Shown: positions 8,692 through 17,419, counted from the stretch's first letter. The stretch: DNA of 64,000 nt from Uliginosibacterium flavum (GCF_040566545.1 NZ_JBEWZI010000018.1:15773-79772), one strand, 5' to 3'. Notes: generated by a model from the letters alone, not told the origin. Translations and numbers: made by a program.

Positions 8692-10671
8692 ATGGCTCCT
8701 CCTATTGATGTCTCCCGTTTCGAGCAGCTCAAGGCCTCGGGCGACCTGCCTTCGCCCAAGGGCGTAGCCTTGGCCATCATGCGCATGACGCAGCAAGATG
8801 ATGTGTCCATGCCCGAACTGGCGCAGGTCATCCGTTCCGATCCGGCCTTCGTTGGCCGTCTGATCAAGGCTGCTAATGGCGTTATCGGTTACGGACGGCG
8901 CCCGATTGTGTCGGTGCAGGATGCTTTGACCATCCTTGGCATGCCGGCTGTGCGCAACATGGCGCTGGGCTTTTCGCTCCTGACGCATTACCGCAGTGGC
9001 GCTTGCGATGGCTTTGATTACTCGCGGTATTGGTCATTTTCCATGCTTACGGCAGTGGCGACACAGGCGGTCACGCTGCGGACCCGGATCGCTGCGCCCG
9101 ATGAAACCTATTGTCTGGGTTTGCTGGGGCGTGTCGGCGAACTGGCGCTGGCAACGCTTTATCCGCACGATTATGCAAAAATTCTGGCCGATAGCCAGCA
9201 TGAGCCGCAGCGCCTGGCAGAACTGGAGTCGCGGGCCTTTGCCATGAACAATGCCGAGCTGGGCGCGGCAATGCTGGCCGACTGGGGTTTGCCGCGCTTA
9301 TTTACGGATGCCGCTTATTGCGTAGCTGCGGGCATCGAATGTCAGCAGGCGGAAGGCTCGCGTGATTCAACTTTGACCCAGACGCTGGTGCTGGCACGCC
9401 AGCTCGGGAATTTGTGTCTGGCGGCTGAAGCGGAACGGCCGGATATCTTGCGCCGGGTGAAGCTGGCCGGCTCGCGCCTGTCTTTTGATGATGAAACGCT
9501 GGCGACTCTGTCGGATGGCGTGGTGGCGGAGTGGGTGGAGTGGGGTGCTTTGCTCAATGTGCACGCCGAGAAATTGCCGCCCTTCGAGCATCTGGTCAAA
9601 CAGGCAGAAAGCCAGCCAGTTTTGCCAACCCCTGCTGAAGAGGCCCAGCAGGCGGGCGTTTCCGAGGATGTGGCTGGAGAGGTCCAGCACGAGCGGCTCT
9701 TGCGGGTGCTCATCGTGGATAGTGATGCGCTCGCGCGTAGCAGCCTCAAGCAGGCGCTGATGGAGAGCGGCTACGACGTGGCCGAGGCGGGTGATGGCTA
9801 CACCGCGACTGAGATGGCGCTGGATTTCCGGCCTGACATGTTGTTGCTGGGCTGGCAGTTGGTGGATATCCCGGGCGCCGAACTTTTGCGAACCTTGCGT
9901 CAGACGCGTATTGGCCGCTCTATCTACGCTGTCGTGATGGGCGACGATGCCTCTGAAGAGACCGTGATTGCCGCTTTTGACGCGGGTGCGGACGATTTGC
10001 TGCCCAAGCCGGTCAATCCGCGTGTCTTGCTGGCCAAGATCCGGGCGGGGCGTCGTCTGACGGCCTTGCATTATGAAATTGAACGCGACCGCGAGGAGAT
10101 TCGTCACTTCGCCGCGGAACTTGCAGTGAGCAACCGGCGCCTGCAGGAAGTAGCCTTGATGGATCCGCTGACGGGCTGTCCCAATCGGCGTTTCTTTACG
10201 GATCGCCTTACCCAGGAATGGGCTGCCGCTGCGCGCAGTGCGCGTCCTTTGTCTTGCCTGATGGTGGATGTCGATAATTTCAAGGCGATCAATGACACCT
10301 ATGGACATGATGTGGGTGACTCCGTCTTGCGCCAGGTGGCGGCCGCCATTCGCAGTGCGCTGCGCGGGCATGATCTGATCGCGCGTACGGGGGGGGATGA
10401 ATTCATCGTGTTGTGCCCGGATACGGCGATCGAGGCTGCGATGGCTTGTGCCGAGCGGGTGCGGCATGGTGTTGAAGAAGCCTTGGTCGCTTCCGGGTTG
10501 GTGCATCTGCGCGTGACGATCAGTGTCGGTGTCGCTTCCCGCGATCAGAATGTTGTGGATGCCGAGAGTTTGCTCAAGCGCGCTGATCAGGGTTTGTACA
10601 TGGCCAAGCAGGCGGGACGCAACCGAGTGGAGGCGGCGCAACTCAAGCCACGTGCAGCGGGCGCCGCGTAA
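8692..10671 (+). CDS. HDOD - degenerate REC - GGDEF signalling protein
   Basis: I place the start at the ATG at 8692 (659 residues), because the longer frame from a TTG at 8599 would begin inside a promoter-like sequence and adds 31 residues that look unlike the family. Residues 1-200 form an HDOD domain (LPSPKGVALAIMRM, RSDPAFVGRLIKAAN). A receiver-like domain spans about 340-460, but the phospho-acceptor position reads LLLGWQL, with Gly387 where Asp is expected, so it should not be phosphorylated. The GGDEF domain (about 490-650) has VDVDNFKAINDTYGH, an intact GGDEF near 568 and RxxD (RGHD) before it, predicting cyclic di-GMP synthesis with product inhibition. Confidence 0.88.
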   Translation: MAPPIDVSRFEQLKASGDLPSPKGVALAIMRMTQQDDVSMPELAQVIRSDPAFVGRLIKAANGVIGYGRRPIVSVQDALTILGMPAVRNMALGFSLLTHYRSGACDGFDYSRYWSFSMLTAVATQAVTLRTRIAAPDETYCLGLLGRVGELALATLYPHDYAKILADSQHEPQRLAELESRAFAMNNAELGAAMLADWGLPRLFTDAAYCVAAGIECQQAEGSRDSTLTQTLVLARQLGNLCLAAEAERPDILRRVKLAGSRLSFDDETLATLSDGVVAEWVEWGALLNVHAEKLPPFEHLVKQAESQPVLPTPAEEAQQAGVSEDVAGEVQHERLLRVLIVDSDALARSSLKQALMESGYDVAEAGDGYTATEMALDFRPDMLLLGWQLVDIPGAELLRTLRQTRIGRSIYAVVMGDDASEETVIAAFDAGADDLLPKPVNPRVLLAKIRAGRRLTALHYEIERDREEIRHFAAELAVSNRRLQEVALMDPLTGCPNRRFFTDRLTQEWAAAARSARPLSCLMVDVDNFKAINDTYGHDVGDSVLRQVAAAIRSALRGHDLIARTGGDEFIVLCPDTAIEAAMACAERVRHGVEEALVASGLVHLRVTISVGVASRDQNVVDAESLLKRADQGLYMAKQAGRNRVEAAQLKPRAAGAA

Positions 10672-10825
10672 TTCCAGTTCCAGATAGAAACGATATTTTG
10701 TTGACGTCGCCTTGCCGTGCTCTAGCTCTGTCTGTGGCTCGTCTTCGCGTCTCGTCTCTATCTGGAACAGGAACAAGCTGGTGTCGTCTGGTTTTCGGGC
10801 AGCGAAAAAATATTGTTGAAAACCG

Positions 10826-10852
10826 TAAAGTTTCCGAAATCCTGTCCGTTAG
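10826..10852 (+). promoter_or_regulatory. Sigma-28-like promoter in the flhDC upstream region
   Basis: The 393-base gap between the GGDEF gene and flhD holds TAAAGTTT (10826-10833), a perfect sigma-28 -35 box, then 11 bases, then TCCGTTAG (10845-10852), 5 of 8 to GCCGATAA. It lies about 210 bases before the flhD start, leaving a long leader. I saw no coding sequence in the gap and no clear sigma-70 promoter. Confidence 0.5.
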
Positions 10853-11064
10853 TACGAGTGATAACGCCGTAATCCATCTCCTGTTGCCCTTCTATCCAGT
10901 CTTCATGGCATGCATGTAAGAGACGTTCTTACGTGCCGCCCGTCGTCGACTGTTACATCATTTTCCGACCATGCCTGATTGGTTGTCGCCCCCTTGTCGT
11001 GGAGAATCCAATCCCATAGAGCCCGGTTAACAAGGGCTTCTCCACGGCGTAGAGGAGGTTGATC

Positions 11065-11379
11065 ATGAAAATGGATATCGGTAACGAAATTCGGGAACTC
11101 AATTTGTCGTACCTGATGCTGGCGCAGCAGATGATCATGGCCGACAAGGCCGGCGCGATGTTCAAGCTCGGGGTCGGCGAGGATGTGGCCGAAGTCATCG
11201 AAAATCTTTCCCCTGCGCAGATTCTGCGCATGGCCTCCAGTGACATGTTGCTGTGCCGTTTTCGCTTTGATGACACCTTGCTGCTCAATCTGTTGGGCAA
11301 TCATGGCAGCGAAGGCGTGGTTTCGCGGATTCACGCGACTATCCTGGCTGCAAGCAAGCCTGTTGAACATCTGTCCTGA
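11065..11379 (+). CDS. flhD: Flagellar transcriptional activator FlhD
   Basis: The 104-residue protein begins at 11065 behind AGAGGAGG (11051-11058). The sequence (DIGNEIRELNLSYLMLAQQM, ENLSPAQILRMASS, LLCRFRFDD) matches FlhD of beta- and gammaproteobacteria along its length. FlhD forms a hetero-hexamer with FlhC and activates the class II flagellar promoters through RNA polymerase with sigma-70. flhC follows after 12 bases with its own GAGGAGGC ribosome site, so the two are co-transcribed. A sigma-28-like promoter upstream suggests feedback from late flagellar gene expression. Confidence 0.95.
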   Translation: MKMDIGNEIRELNLSYLMLAQQMIMADKAGAMFKLGVGEDVAEVIENLSPAQILRMASSDMLLCRFRFDDTLLLNLLGNHGSEGVVSRIHATILAASKPVEHLS

Positions 11380-11391
11380 GGAGGCAAGATC

Positions 11392-11940
11392 ATGCGAATG
11401 AAAAGTCTCGTTCAGGATGCGCAGGAAACCCGCTTGGCGATCGAGATGATCGAACTCGGTGCGCGCATGCAGATGCTGGAATCGGAAACAGGCTTGTCGC
11501 GGGAGCGCCTGCTCAAACTGTACAAAGAAATCCGTGGTGAATCGCCGCCCAAGGGCATGCTGCCATTTTCGACCGATTGGTTCATTCCCTGGCAGCAAAA
11601 TGTGCACGCCTCGTTGTTCATGTCCTTGCGTGGCTTTGTTATGCGCAATACCGAGACCAAGCCGCTGGAGGCTACCTTGCAGGCCTTTCACATGTACCGT
11701 GAGCAGGTCGCGAGCATGCAACTTGATCAGGTGCTGAGCCTGACGCGCGCCTGGACGCTGGTAAGGTTCTTTGAGGCCAAAATGTTGCAGCAGACGCGCT
11801 GCACCTGTTGTGGTGGTGAATTCGTGGCCCATGCCTATGATCCGACGCGCAGTTACGTATGTGGTCTGTGCCATGTGCCTGCGCGTGCCGGCAAGGGCAA
11901 GCGCCCAATGCGTGAAGATGTGGTGTGCGCGGTTGCCTGA
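11392..11940 (+). CDS. flhC: Flagellar transcriptional activator FlhC
   Basis: The 182-residue protein matches FlhC: an N-terminal helical region (residues 1-60, IEMIELGARMQMLE, SGLSRERLLKLYKE), the FDT-type core (PFSTDWFIPWQQNVHAS), and a C-terminal zinc site from CTCCGG (about 138-143) and CGLC (about 160-163). FlhC supplies the DNA-binding part of the FlhD4C2 complex. It is followed after 27 bases by a strong rho-independent terminator, so flhDC is a two-gene operon. Confidence 0.95.
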   Translation: MRMKSLVQDAQETRLAIEMIELGARMQMLESETGLSRERLLKLYKEIRGESPPKGMLPFSTDWFIPWQQNVHASLFMSLRGFVMRNTETKPLEATLQAFHMYREQVASMQLDQVLSLTRAWTLVRFFEAKMLQQTRCTCCGGEFVAHAYDPTRSYVCGLCHVPARAGKGKRPMREDVVCAVA

Positions 11941-11967
11941 GATTGCGCCTGTCACACGTCAGAAAAC

Positions 11968-11993
11968 CGCCGGCTGAGTCCGGCGTTTTTTTT
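11968..11993 (+). terminator. Rho-independent terminator after flhDC
   Basis: CGCCGG (11968-11973) pairs with CCGGCG (11980-11985) around a six-base loop and is followed by eight T. It separates flhDC from the mot/che operon. Confidence 0.85.
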
Positions 11994-12007
11994 GCCACTT
12001 CGGGTAA

Positions 12008-12034
12008 TCAAGTTTTGTCGCGTGGGGCCGATAC
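12008..12034 (+). promoter_or_regulatory. Sigma-28 (FliA) promoter for motAB and che genes
   Basis: TCAAGTTT (12008-12015), an 11-base spacer, then GCCGATAC (12027-12034), 7 of 8 to the sigma-28 -10 consensus. It is 89 bases before motA and is the best match of this type in the window. Confidence 0.8.
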
Positions 12035-12122
12035 CTGTATTGGTTCGGGACAGTTTTCCGGCAGTCGCCGGGCTTGTCACGACAAGCTTTGGCTAGCTCA
12101 TCCACAGCACGGGGTTTAAGCA

Positions 12123-12977
12123 ATGCTCCTGATTGTCGGTTACATCATCATTCTGCTGGCGTCGGTCGGTACGTATGCCGTGCACGGCAGTCTGGCCGCT
12201 CTGTTCGTGCCGCTGGAGTATCTGGCCATCATCGGTCTGACCATCGGCGGATTCGTCGCAGGCAATTCGATGAAGAACATCAAGGCGACGCTCGGCGCCC
12301 TGCCGGGTTTGTTCAAGCCTTCGCATTACAACAAGGTTTTCTACGTCGAAGTGCTGGCGATGCTTTTCGAGATTCTTGCCAAGGTGCGCAAGGAGGGCTT
12401 GATGTCGATCGAAAACGACGTCGAGAATCCCGAGGCCAGTCCGATCTTTACCAAGTATCCGGTATTTCTGCACGATCACCATGCGATGGAATTCCTGTGT
12501 GATTACCTGCGCATGATGGTGGGCGGCAATCTGAACGCTTTCGAGCTGGAAAGCCTGATGGATGTCGAGATTGAGACCCACCATAGCGAGGCACATGTCG
12601 CGGCGCACATCATGGCCAAGGTTGGCGATGCCACACCTGCCTTCGGTATCGTGGTTGCGGTGATGGGTGTAGTAAACGTGATGGGCTCGGTGGGCGAGCC
12701 GCCTGCTGTGCTGGGAAAGATGATCGGTGGCGCGCTGGTGGGTACCTTCCTCGGGATTCTGGTTTCCTATGGTTTCGTATCTCCAGTGGCTTCGCAGCTG
12801 GAGCAAAAGTGCGAAGAGGGTGGCAAGATTTTTCAGTGCATCAAGACAGTTTTGCTGGCGAGCATGAGTGGCTACGCACCGCAGGTGGCGGTTGAATTCG
12901 GTCGCAAGGTTTTGTATTCCACCGACAGGCCGGGCTTTGCCGAGCTGGAAGCCGAGATCAAAAACCGCAAGAAATAG
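12123..12977 (+). CDS. motA: Flagellar motor stator protein MotA
   Basis: The 284-residue protein has four membrane segments in the MotA pattern: two near the N-terminus (about 4-20 and 30-50) and two near the C-terminus (about 170-190 and 200-220), with a cytoplasmic loop between that contacts FliG. Conserved motor-type segments include YLAIIGLTIGGFVAGNS, MEFLCDYLRMMVGG, TPAFGIVVAVMGVVN and GALVGTFLGILVSYGF. With MotB it forms the proton-driven stator in the inner membrane. It is the first gene of an operon that continues to motB, hpt, cheR and cheB, driven by the sigma-28 promoter at 12008. Confidence 0.95.
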   Translation: MLLIVGYIIILLASVGTYAVHGSLAALFVPLEYLAIIGLTIGGFVAGNSMKNIKATLGALPGLFKPSHYNKVFYVEVLAMLFEILAKVRKEGLMSIENDVENPEASPIFTKYPVFLHDHHAMEFLCDYLRMMVGGNLNAFELESLMDVEIETHHSEAHVAAHIMAKVGDATPAFGIVVAVMGVVNVMGSVGEPPAVLGKMIGGALVGTFLGILVSYGFVSPVASQLEQKCEEGGKIFQCIKTVLLASMSGYAPQVAVEFGRKVLYSTDRPGFAELEAEIKNRKK

Positions 12978-13001
12978 CCGGTGAAACCGTGCATTTATGG
13001 G

Positions 13002-13085
13002 ATGGCTGAAGAGCCCCTCTCCGTAAGGGTCTTCGGGATATGTGCCGCAAGAGTGAATGGCTGCGCGGATCTGCGGGCAGGGGCC
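13002..13085. repeat. Dispersed intergenic repeat, GGCTGAAGAGCC family
   Basis: The motA-motB gap contains ATGGCTGAAGAGCCCC followed by CTCCGTAAGGGTCTTCGG and a partly self-complementary tail. The core ATGGCTGAAGAGCC also occurs at 33240. Imperfect inverted arms are visible. Confidence 0.55.
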
Positions 13086-13137
13086 TGAAATTGTTACCGT
13101 TTGATTGATCCTGAATCCAAGGAAATAGTGCCTAAAC

Positions 13138-14211
13138 ATGGCTGACAACCAGCAACCGATCATCGTCAAGCGCATAAAAAAAGGCGGCGGCGGCGCGCAT
13201 GGCGGCGCCTGGAAGATTGCGTACGCCGATTTCGTGACGGCAATGATGGCTTTCTTCCTGCTGATGTGGCTGCTGGGTTCGACCACCAAGGGTGATCTGA
13301 AAGGGATTGCTGATCACTTTCAATCACCGCTCAAACTGTCCATGGCCGGTGGGCCAGGTACTGGTTCATCCAATTCGCCCTTGTCAGGTGGCGGTACGGA
13401 TCTGACCAAATCCGTGGGGGATGCGGCACGCGGCAGTTACAAGGAGCCGCGCAAAATCAGCGAAGTCAAGATTATTCCGGCCGACTCTAAGCTGGCTCCG
13501 GGGCAAGCCAAGAAGCTCACGCTGGCGGAGCAGGAGGCTGCGGACAAACAGGCCGAAAAGCAGGCGGAGCAAAAGGAGCAGCAGGAAAAAGCCGAGCGCA
13601 TCCTGCTGCAGGATCTGAAAGCCAAGGCAGAGGCGATGATTGAAGCCAGTGTGGATCTGCGCCAATTCAAACGTCAGCTTCTGCTCGATATCACTTCCGA
13701 GGGTTTGCGCATCCAGATCGTGGATGAGCAGAATCGCCCGATGTTTGATACCTCCAGTGCCGAGATGAAGCCATACACCAAAGGCATCGTCCGGGCGATT
13801 GGTCAGGTGCTCAATCAGGTCGAGAACCGGGTCAGTATTTCCGGGCATACCGATGCGGCCCAGTACGCCGGTGGCAATCGTGGTTTTTCGAATTGGGAGT
13901 TGTCGGCAAACCGGGCGAATGCTTCGCGTCGCGAGTTGATTCTGGGCGGCATGGATGAACGCAAGATCATGCGCGTGGTGGGCTTGTCTTCGACTATTCC
14001 ACTGGATCGGAACGATCCTTACAGCGCAATCAATCGGCGCATCACCTTGATCGTAATGAATAAACGTACAGAGGAAGCCATCTTGCAGGAGGGGCGTGAT
14101 CTGGATGTGGATGCGAATGCGCCGCTGGAGCCAAAGCCACTGGTGGACGCTGCGCAGCGTGAATTGAGCTCTCGTCCGCGGATTGATTTACCGCCGCGCC
14201 CGCCGCGTTGA
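13138..14211 (+). CDS. motB: Flagellar motor stator protein MotB
   Basis: The 357-residue protein has the MotB order: short basic N-terminus (HGGAWKIAYADFVTAMM), one membrane helix (about 32-50) carrying the proton-binding Asp in ADFVTAMMAFFLLMWLL, a plug and linker, a charged coiled region (about 115-165), and a C-terminal OmpA-like peptidoglycan-binding domain (about 195-310) with SISGHTDAAQY, ANRANASRREL and INRRITLIV. It anchors MotA to peptidoglycan. The gap to motA is 160 bases and holds a dispersed repeat; hpt follows after 12 bases. Confidence 0.95.
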   Translation: MADNQQPIIVKRIKKGGGGAHGGAWKIAYADFVTAMMAFFLLMWLLGSTTKGDLKGIADHFQSPLKLSMAGGPGTGSSNSPLSGGGTDLTKSVGDAARGSYKEPRKISEVKIIPADSKLAPGQAKKLTLAEQEAADKQAEKQAEQKEQQEKAERILLQDLKAKAEAMIEASVDLRQFKRQLLLDITSEGLRIQIVDEQNRPMFDTSSAEMKPYTKGIVRAIGQVLNQVENRVSISGHTDAAQYAGGNRGFSNWELSANRANASRRELILGGMDERKIMRVVGLSSTIPLDRNDPYSAINRRITLIVMNKRTEEAILQEGRDLDVDANAPLEPKPLVDAAQRELSSRPRIDLPPRPPR

Positions 14212-14223
14212 CTGGGGGCAAAA

Positions 14224-14616
14224 ATGGCTGTCGATCTGAGCAAATTTCTGGGTTTGTACTTCGAGGAAAGCGCTGAACTCTTGCTGCGCGTGGATCAAGT
14301 TTTGAGAGTCGCGGAGTTGGCGGATTGGCGGCAAGCAGCGCGGGCTGTGCATTCGATCAAAGGTAGTAGCGGCGCCTTTGGTTTTGAAGAAATTGTGGAC
14401 TTGGCTCAACTGCTGGAGTCGCTTTTGCGTCAGCTGGAACGACAGGAGGTGCCGATGACTGCGGCACGTCTGGTGTGGTGTGAGGAAGCTGTAGATGGTT
14501 TGCGCTTGCTGCTGAAGCGGCGCCAACAGGGCCTTTCAGGGGATGCTGCTCTGACAACGGCCATTGGCGTGCGTCTTGGAGCATGTTCGTCGGATAGTGC
14601 CGCTGCATGCGGCTGA
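14224..14616 (+). CDS. Histidine phosphotransfer (Hpt) domain protein
   Basis: The 130-residue protein is almost entirely one Hpt domain. The phospho-accepting His sits in VHSIKGSSGAFGF at about residues 39-51, inside a four-helix-type sequence with FLGLYFEESAELLLRVDQ before it. There is no kinase or receiver domain in the chain. It lies 12 bases after motB and 31 before cheR in the sigma-28 operon, so a link to chemotaxis or motor control is likely, perhaps shuttling phosphate between CheA and a receiver encoded elsewhere. The last 40 residues are Ala/Leu-rich and less conserved. The function is inferred from domain and context. Confidence 0.85.
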   Translation: MAVDLSKFLGLYFEESAELLLRVDQVLRVAELADWRQAARAVHSIKGSSGAFGFEEIVDLAQLLESLLRQLERQEVPMTAARLVWCEEAVDGLRLLLKRRQQGLSGDAALTTAIGVRLGACSSDSAAACG

Positions 14617-14647
14617 GCGGGCTGATGATTTATAGGAGCGAGATAGC

Positions 14648-15655
14648 ATGGAACAACGCAAGCCCGTTTTGAACAAGCCGGCCGGAATTGGCAGTTTGCC
14701 TGCGCGGACAACGAGCGCCGCTGCATTGCCGCCGCGTGCGGGTCTTGCCAGTGCCGCTGCTCAGAACCCACGCCAAGGCATCATGGACGCGCTGAGCCGG
14801 ATCGATACCGGCACACGCGAGTTCGAGTTCACGCCGCAAGACTTCGAGCGTGTGCGCACCCTGATCTACAAGCATGCCGGGATTTCGCTCTCACCTGTCA
14901 AGCAAGACATGGTCTATAGCCGGCTTGCGCGTCGTTTGCGGGCCAATAACCATAAACGTTTTGCGGAGTATCTGGATCAGCTCGAGCGCAGCGGTGATGC
15001 GGCGGAGTGGGAAGCCTTCGTCAATGCGCTGACGACCAATCTCACCTCCTTCTTTCGTGAAGCACATCACTTTGATTTGCTGGCTGATCAGATGCGCAAG
15101 TCCGCCGACCGGCGTCCGTTCAAGATCTGGTGCAGTGCGGCTTCAACCGGTGAAGAACCGTATTCGCTGGCGATCACCGCGTGCGAGGTTTTTGGCAACA
15201 ATCCACCTGTACAGATCATTGCTTCCGATCTGGATACCAATGTACTGGCGCATGGGCAGAAGGGTGTTTACACCGCAGATCGGGTCGAACGCCTGGACAA
15301 AGAGCGCGTGCAGCGCTTCTTCCTGCGTGGTACGGGTGATCAGGAGGGGCATGTGCGGGTGCGCCCGGAGTTGCAGCGCTTGATTACCTTCAAACAGATC
15401 AATCTGCTCGAACCCGGCTGGCCCTTGCGTGAGAGTTTCGATGCGATTTTCTGCCGCAATGTGATGATCTACTTCGACAAGCCGACCCAGTTCAAGATCC
15501 TCGAGCGCTTTACCGGTTTGCTTCACCCACAAGGCCTGTTGTACGCCGGCCACTCCGAGAATTTCATCCATGCGGTGAGTTTGTTCAAATCGCTGGGGCG
15601 AACGGTCTATGCCCGTGCGGAGGCGTCGCTTGCTCCTGGCACGCGCAAGCCCTGA
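14648..15655 (+). CDS. cheR: Chemotaxis protein methyltransferase CheR
   Basis: The 335-residue protein methylates glutamates on chemoreceptors using S-adenosylmethionine. An Ala/Pro-rich 50-residue extension precedes the N-terminal helical domain (FTPQDFERVRTLIYKHAGI). The methyltransferase domain shows NLTSFFREAHHFD, IWCSAASTGEEPYSLAI (the SAM-binding loop), ASDLDTNVL and FCRNVMIYFD. GGAG lies before the ATG at 14648. cheB follows after 10 bases, pairing the methylation and demethylation enzymes. Confidence 0.95.
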   Translation: MEQRKPVLNKPAGIGSLPARTTSAAALPPRAGLASAAAQNPRQGIMDALSRIDTGTREFEFTPQDFERVRTLIYKHAGISLSPVKQDMVYSRLARRLRANNHKRFAEYLDQLERSGDAAEWEAFVNALTTNLTSFFREAHHFDLLADQMRKSADRRPFKIWCSAASTGEEPYSLAITACEVFGNNPPVQIIASDLDTNVLAHGQKGVYTADRVERLDKERVQRFFLRGTGDQEGHVRVRPELQRLITFKQINLLEPGWPLRESFDAIFCRNVMIYFDKPTQFKILERFTGLLHPQGLLYAGHSENFIHAVSLFKSLGRTVYARAEASLAPGTRKP

Positions 15656-15665
15656 GGCCGCATAG

Positions 15666-16721
15666 ATGAAAACCCGGGTTCTGGTGGTGGATGATTCGGC
15701 GCTGATGCGCGCAGTGCTGTCTGAAGTCATCAATGCCACCCCGGATCTTCAGGTGGCGGGAACGGCCTGCAATGCACTCGAGGCACGCGAATCCATCAAG
15801 ACCCTGAATCCCGACGTGATGACGCTGGACGTCGATATGCCGCACATGGATGGTCTGGAGTTTCTCGCGCAGATCATGCGTTTGCGCCCCATGCCGGTGG
15901 TGATGGTGTCCGGGCTGACCGAGAAGGATTCCGAAACCACACTACGTGCTCTGGAGTTGGGGGCGATTGATTTCGTCACCAAGCCCAAGACCGATCCGGT
16001 GGGGAATATCCATACTTACGCGGACTCGCTGTGCGACAAGATTCGCGCCGCCGCTATGTCACGCAAACATCTGATGCGTTCGCCGGTTGCGACAAGCACC
16101 CCCAGCTTGTCGAACCTGATCAATACGCCTTTGCCCAGCAAAGTCTTGCAGGACAAGCTGGTAATGATTGGTGCATCGACCGGCGGAACTGAAGCGCTTC
16201 GTGAGGTGCTGATACGTTTTCCGGAAAGAATGCCCGGCATCCTGATCGTGCAACACATGCCGGAAATGTTCACTGCCTCTTTTGCGCGACGTCTGGATGG
16301 CTTGTGCAGTCTGCATGTGAAGGAGGCCGAGCATGGCGAGCGAATCAAACCGGGCACGGCTTACATCGCGCCAGGGCATTCACACTTGATGGCGCGGCGA
16401 GTAACGGGGGGGTTTCAGTGTGAGTTGTCGCGCGAGAATCCGGTTAACCGTCATCGACCTTCGGTTGAGGTGTTGTTTAACTCCGGAGCCTCTCAGGTCG
16501 GGCGTAACGGGGTCGGCGTGATGCTGACCGGGATGGGTAAGGATGGTGCTGTGGCCATGCTGGGCATGCGTCAGGCGGGGTCTTACAACATCTGCCAAGA
16601 TCAGGAAAGCTGCGTGGTGTGGGGTATGCCGCGTGAGGCAACCATCAACGGCGCGGCGCACGAGGTTGCTGCTTTACGTGATATCCCTGGGCGGGTGATA
16701 CACAGCCTGCGAGGCGCGTGA
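15666..16721 (+). CDS. cheB: Chemotaxis methylesterase/glutamine deamidase CheB
   Basis: The 351-residue protein has an N-terminal receiver (residues 1-120) with VVDDSALMR, phospho-acceptor Asp55 in MTLDVDMPHMDG and VTKPK, then a linker and the methylesterase domain (about 160-345). Its catalytic triad is visible: Ser in GASTGG (about 171), His in VQHMPEMFTASFA (about 197) and Asp in GMGKDGA (about 290). It removes methyl groups from receptors when phosphorylated by CheA. It is the last gene of the mot/che operon; a 252-base gap follows. Confidence 0.95.
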   Translation: MKTRVLVVDDSALMRAVLSEVINATPDLQVAGTACNALEARESIKTLNPDVMTLDVDMPHMDGLEFLAQIMRLRPMPVVMVSGLTEKDSETTLRALELGAIDFVTKPKTDPVGNIHTYADSLCDKIRAAAMSRKHLMRSPVATSTPSLSNLINTPLPSKVLQDKLVMIGASTGGTEALREVLIRFPERMPGILIVQHMPEMFTASFARRLDGLCSLHVKEAEHGERIKPGTAYIAPGHSHLMARRVTGGFQCELSRENPVNRHRPSVEVLFNSGASQVGRNGVGVMLTGMGKDGAVAMLGMRQAGSYNICQDQESCVVWGMPREATINGAAHEVAALRDIPGRVIHSLRGA

Positions 16722-16873
16722 ACCTGTGGGCTGCCCGATAGTGCGGCTGGCGGTGCGCGCCGCGAAGCGCGAATATGTGGAAACAGGCATGTATCGGGCT
16801 TTTTCGCGCAATCGGGTGAAGATATTCACGTGCATGGCAAGCTCTTGGTGGCAGATTTCTGGATAATGCCACC

Positions 16874-16900
16874 TCAAGCAAATTGTCGCGGTGCCGTAAG
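16874..16900 (+). promoter_or_regulatory. Possible sigma-28 promoter before STAS gene
   Basis: TCAAGCAA (16874-16881), 11 bases, then GCCGTAAG (16893-16900). The first five bases match the motA -35 box, and the -10 box begins GCCG. It is 73 bases before the start at 16974. Confidence 0.45.
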
Positions 16901-16973
16901 TTTTATCGAGGGTGTGAAGCGCTCGATAACACGGCATCTCTGTCCGAATACGTATTGCAAAAGGAGGTTTTCG

Positions 16974-17279
16974 ATGGATGCTCAAGTTTCGATGAACGAC
17001 GCGCACGCAGTGCTGCGTTTGGCCGGCCGTTTCGATTTCAAGGCTCACCGCGAGTTTCGTGATGCGGTTGATTCGCTGCTGGGGCAGGCGGGTGCTCGGC
17101 CGCTTCAGGTCGATCTCGGTGAAGTGTCCTATCTGGACAGCTCGGCACTGGGCATGCTGTTGATGCTGCGTGACAAGGCTAAGGCCGCCAACAAGGATGT
17201 GGCGCTGGTTGGTGTGAAGGGCAGTGTTCGGCAAGTGCTGGATATTGCGAACTTCTCCAAGCTTTTTGCGATTACCTGA
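16974..17279 (+). CDS. STAS-domain protein (anti-sigma-factor-antagonist type)
   Basis: The start at 16974 follows AAGGAGG at 16961-16967; a longer in-frame reading from 16830 covers the promoter region and is unlikely. The 101-residue product is a single STAS domain: VLRLAGRFDFKAHREFRDAV, then VDLGEVSYLDSSALGML with the Asp-Ser-Ser phosphorylation motif, then VGVKGSVRQVLDIANFSKLF. Such proteins bind a partner kinase or anti-sigma factor and are switched by phosphorylation of the Ser. No partner kinase is encoded beside it. Its place between two che operons with sigma-28-like promoters suggests a motility role. A terminator follows. Confidence 0.88.
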   Translation: MDAQVSMNDAHAVLRLAGRFDFKAHREFRDAVDSLLGQAGARPLQVDLGEVSYLDSSALGMLLMLRDKAKAANKDVALVGVKGSVRQVLDIANFSKLFAIT

Positions 17280-17319
17280 ACGTGAATTGAAGCCTGCCTT
17301 TGCGGCAGACCAAGCTTGT

Positions 17320-17353
17320 ACGGCGCGACCTACGGATCGCGCCGTTTCTTTTT
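17320..17353 (+). terminator. Rho-independent terminator after STAS gene
   Basis: ACGGCGCGA (17320-17328) pairs with TCGCGCCGT (17337-17345), followed by TTCTTTTT. A perfect nine-base stem with an eight-base loop. Confidence 0.85.
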
Positions 17354-17419
17354 CTGCCAAACCTTTTCCGTAGCGGGGCGTGCCAATACACCCTGATGGC
17401 CTAAGTCCCTTTCTTTCGC

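Noticed and set aside
9367..10776. Long open frame on the minus strand (469 codons)
   Set aside because: It lies entirely antisense to the HDOD-GGDEF gene, whose domains are unmistakable; the antisense product is rich in His, Arg and Gln without any family pattern, as expected from GC-rich shadow frames.
10903..11955. Long minus-strand frame over flhDC
   Set aside because: flhD and flhC are clear on the plus strand with ribosome sites; the antisense product has no recognisable motif.
12093..13289. Minus-strand frame of 398 codons over motA
   Set aside because: Antisense to MotA, which is fully recognisable.
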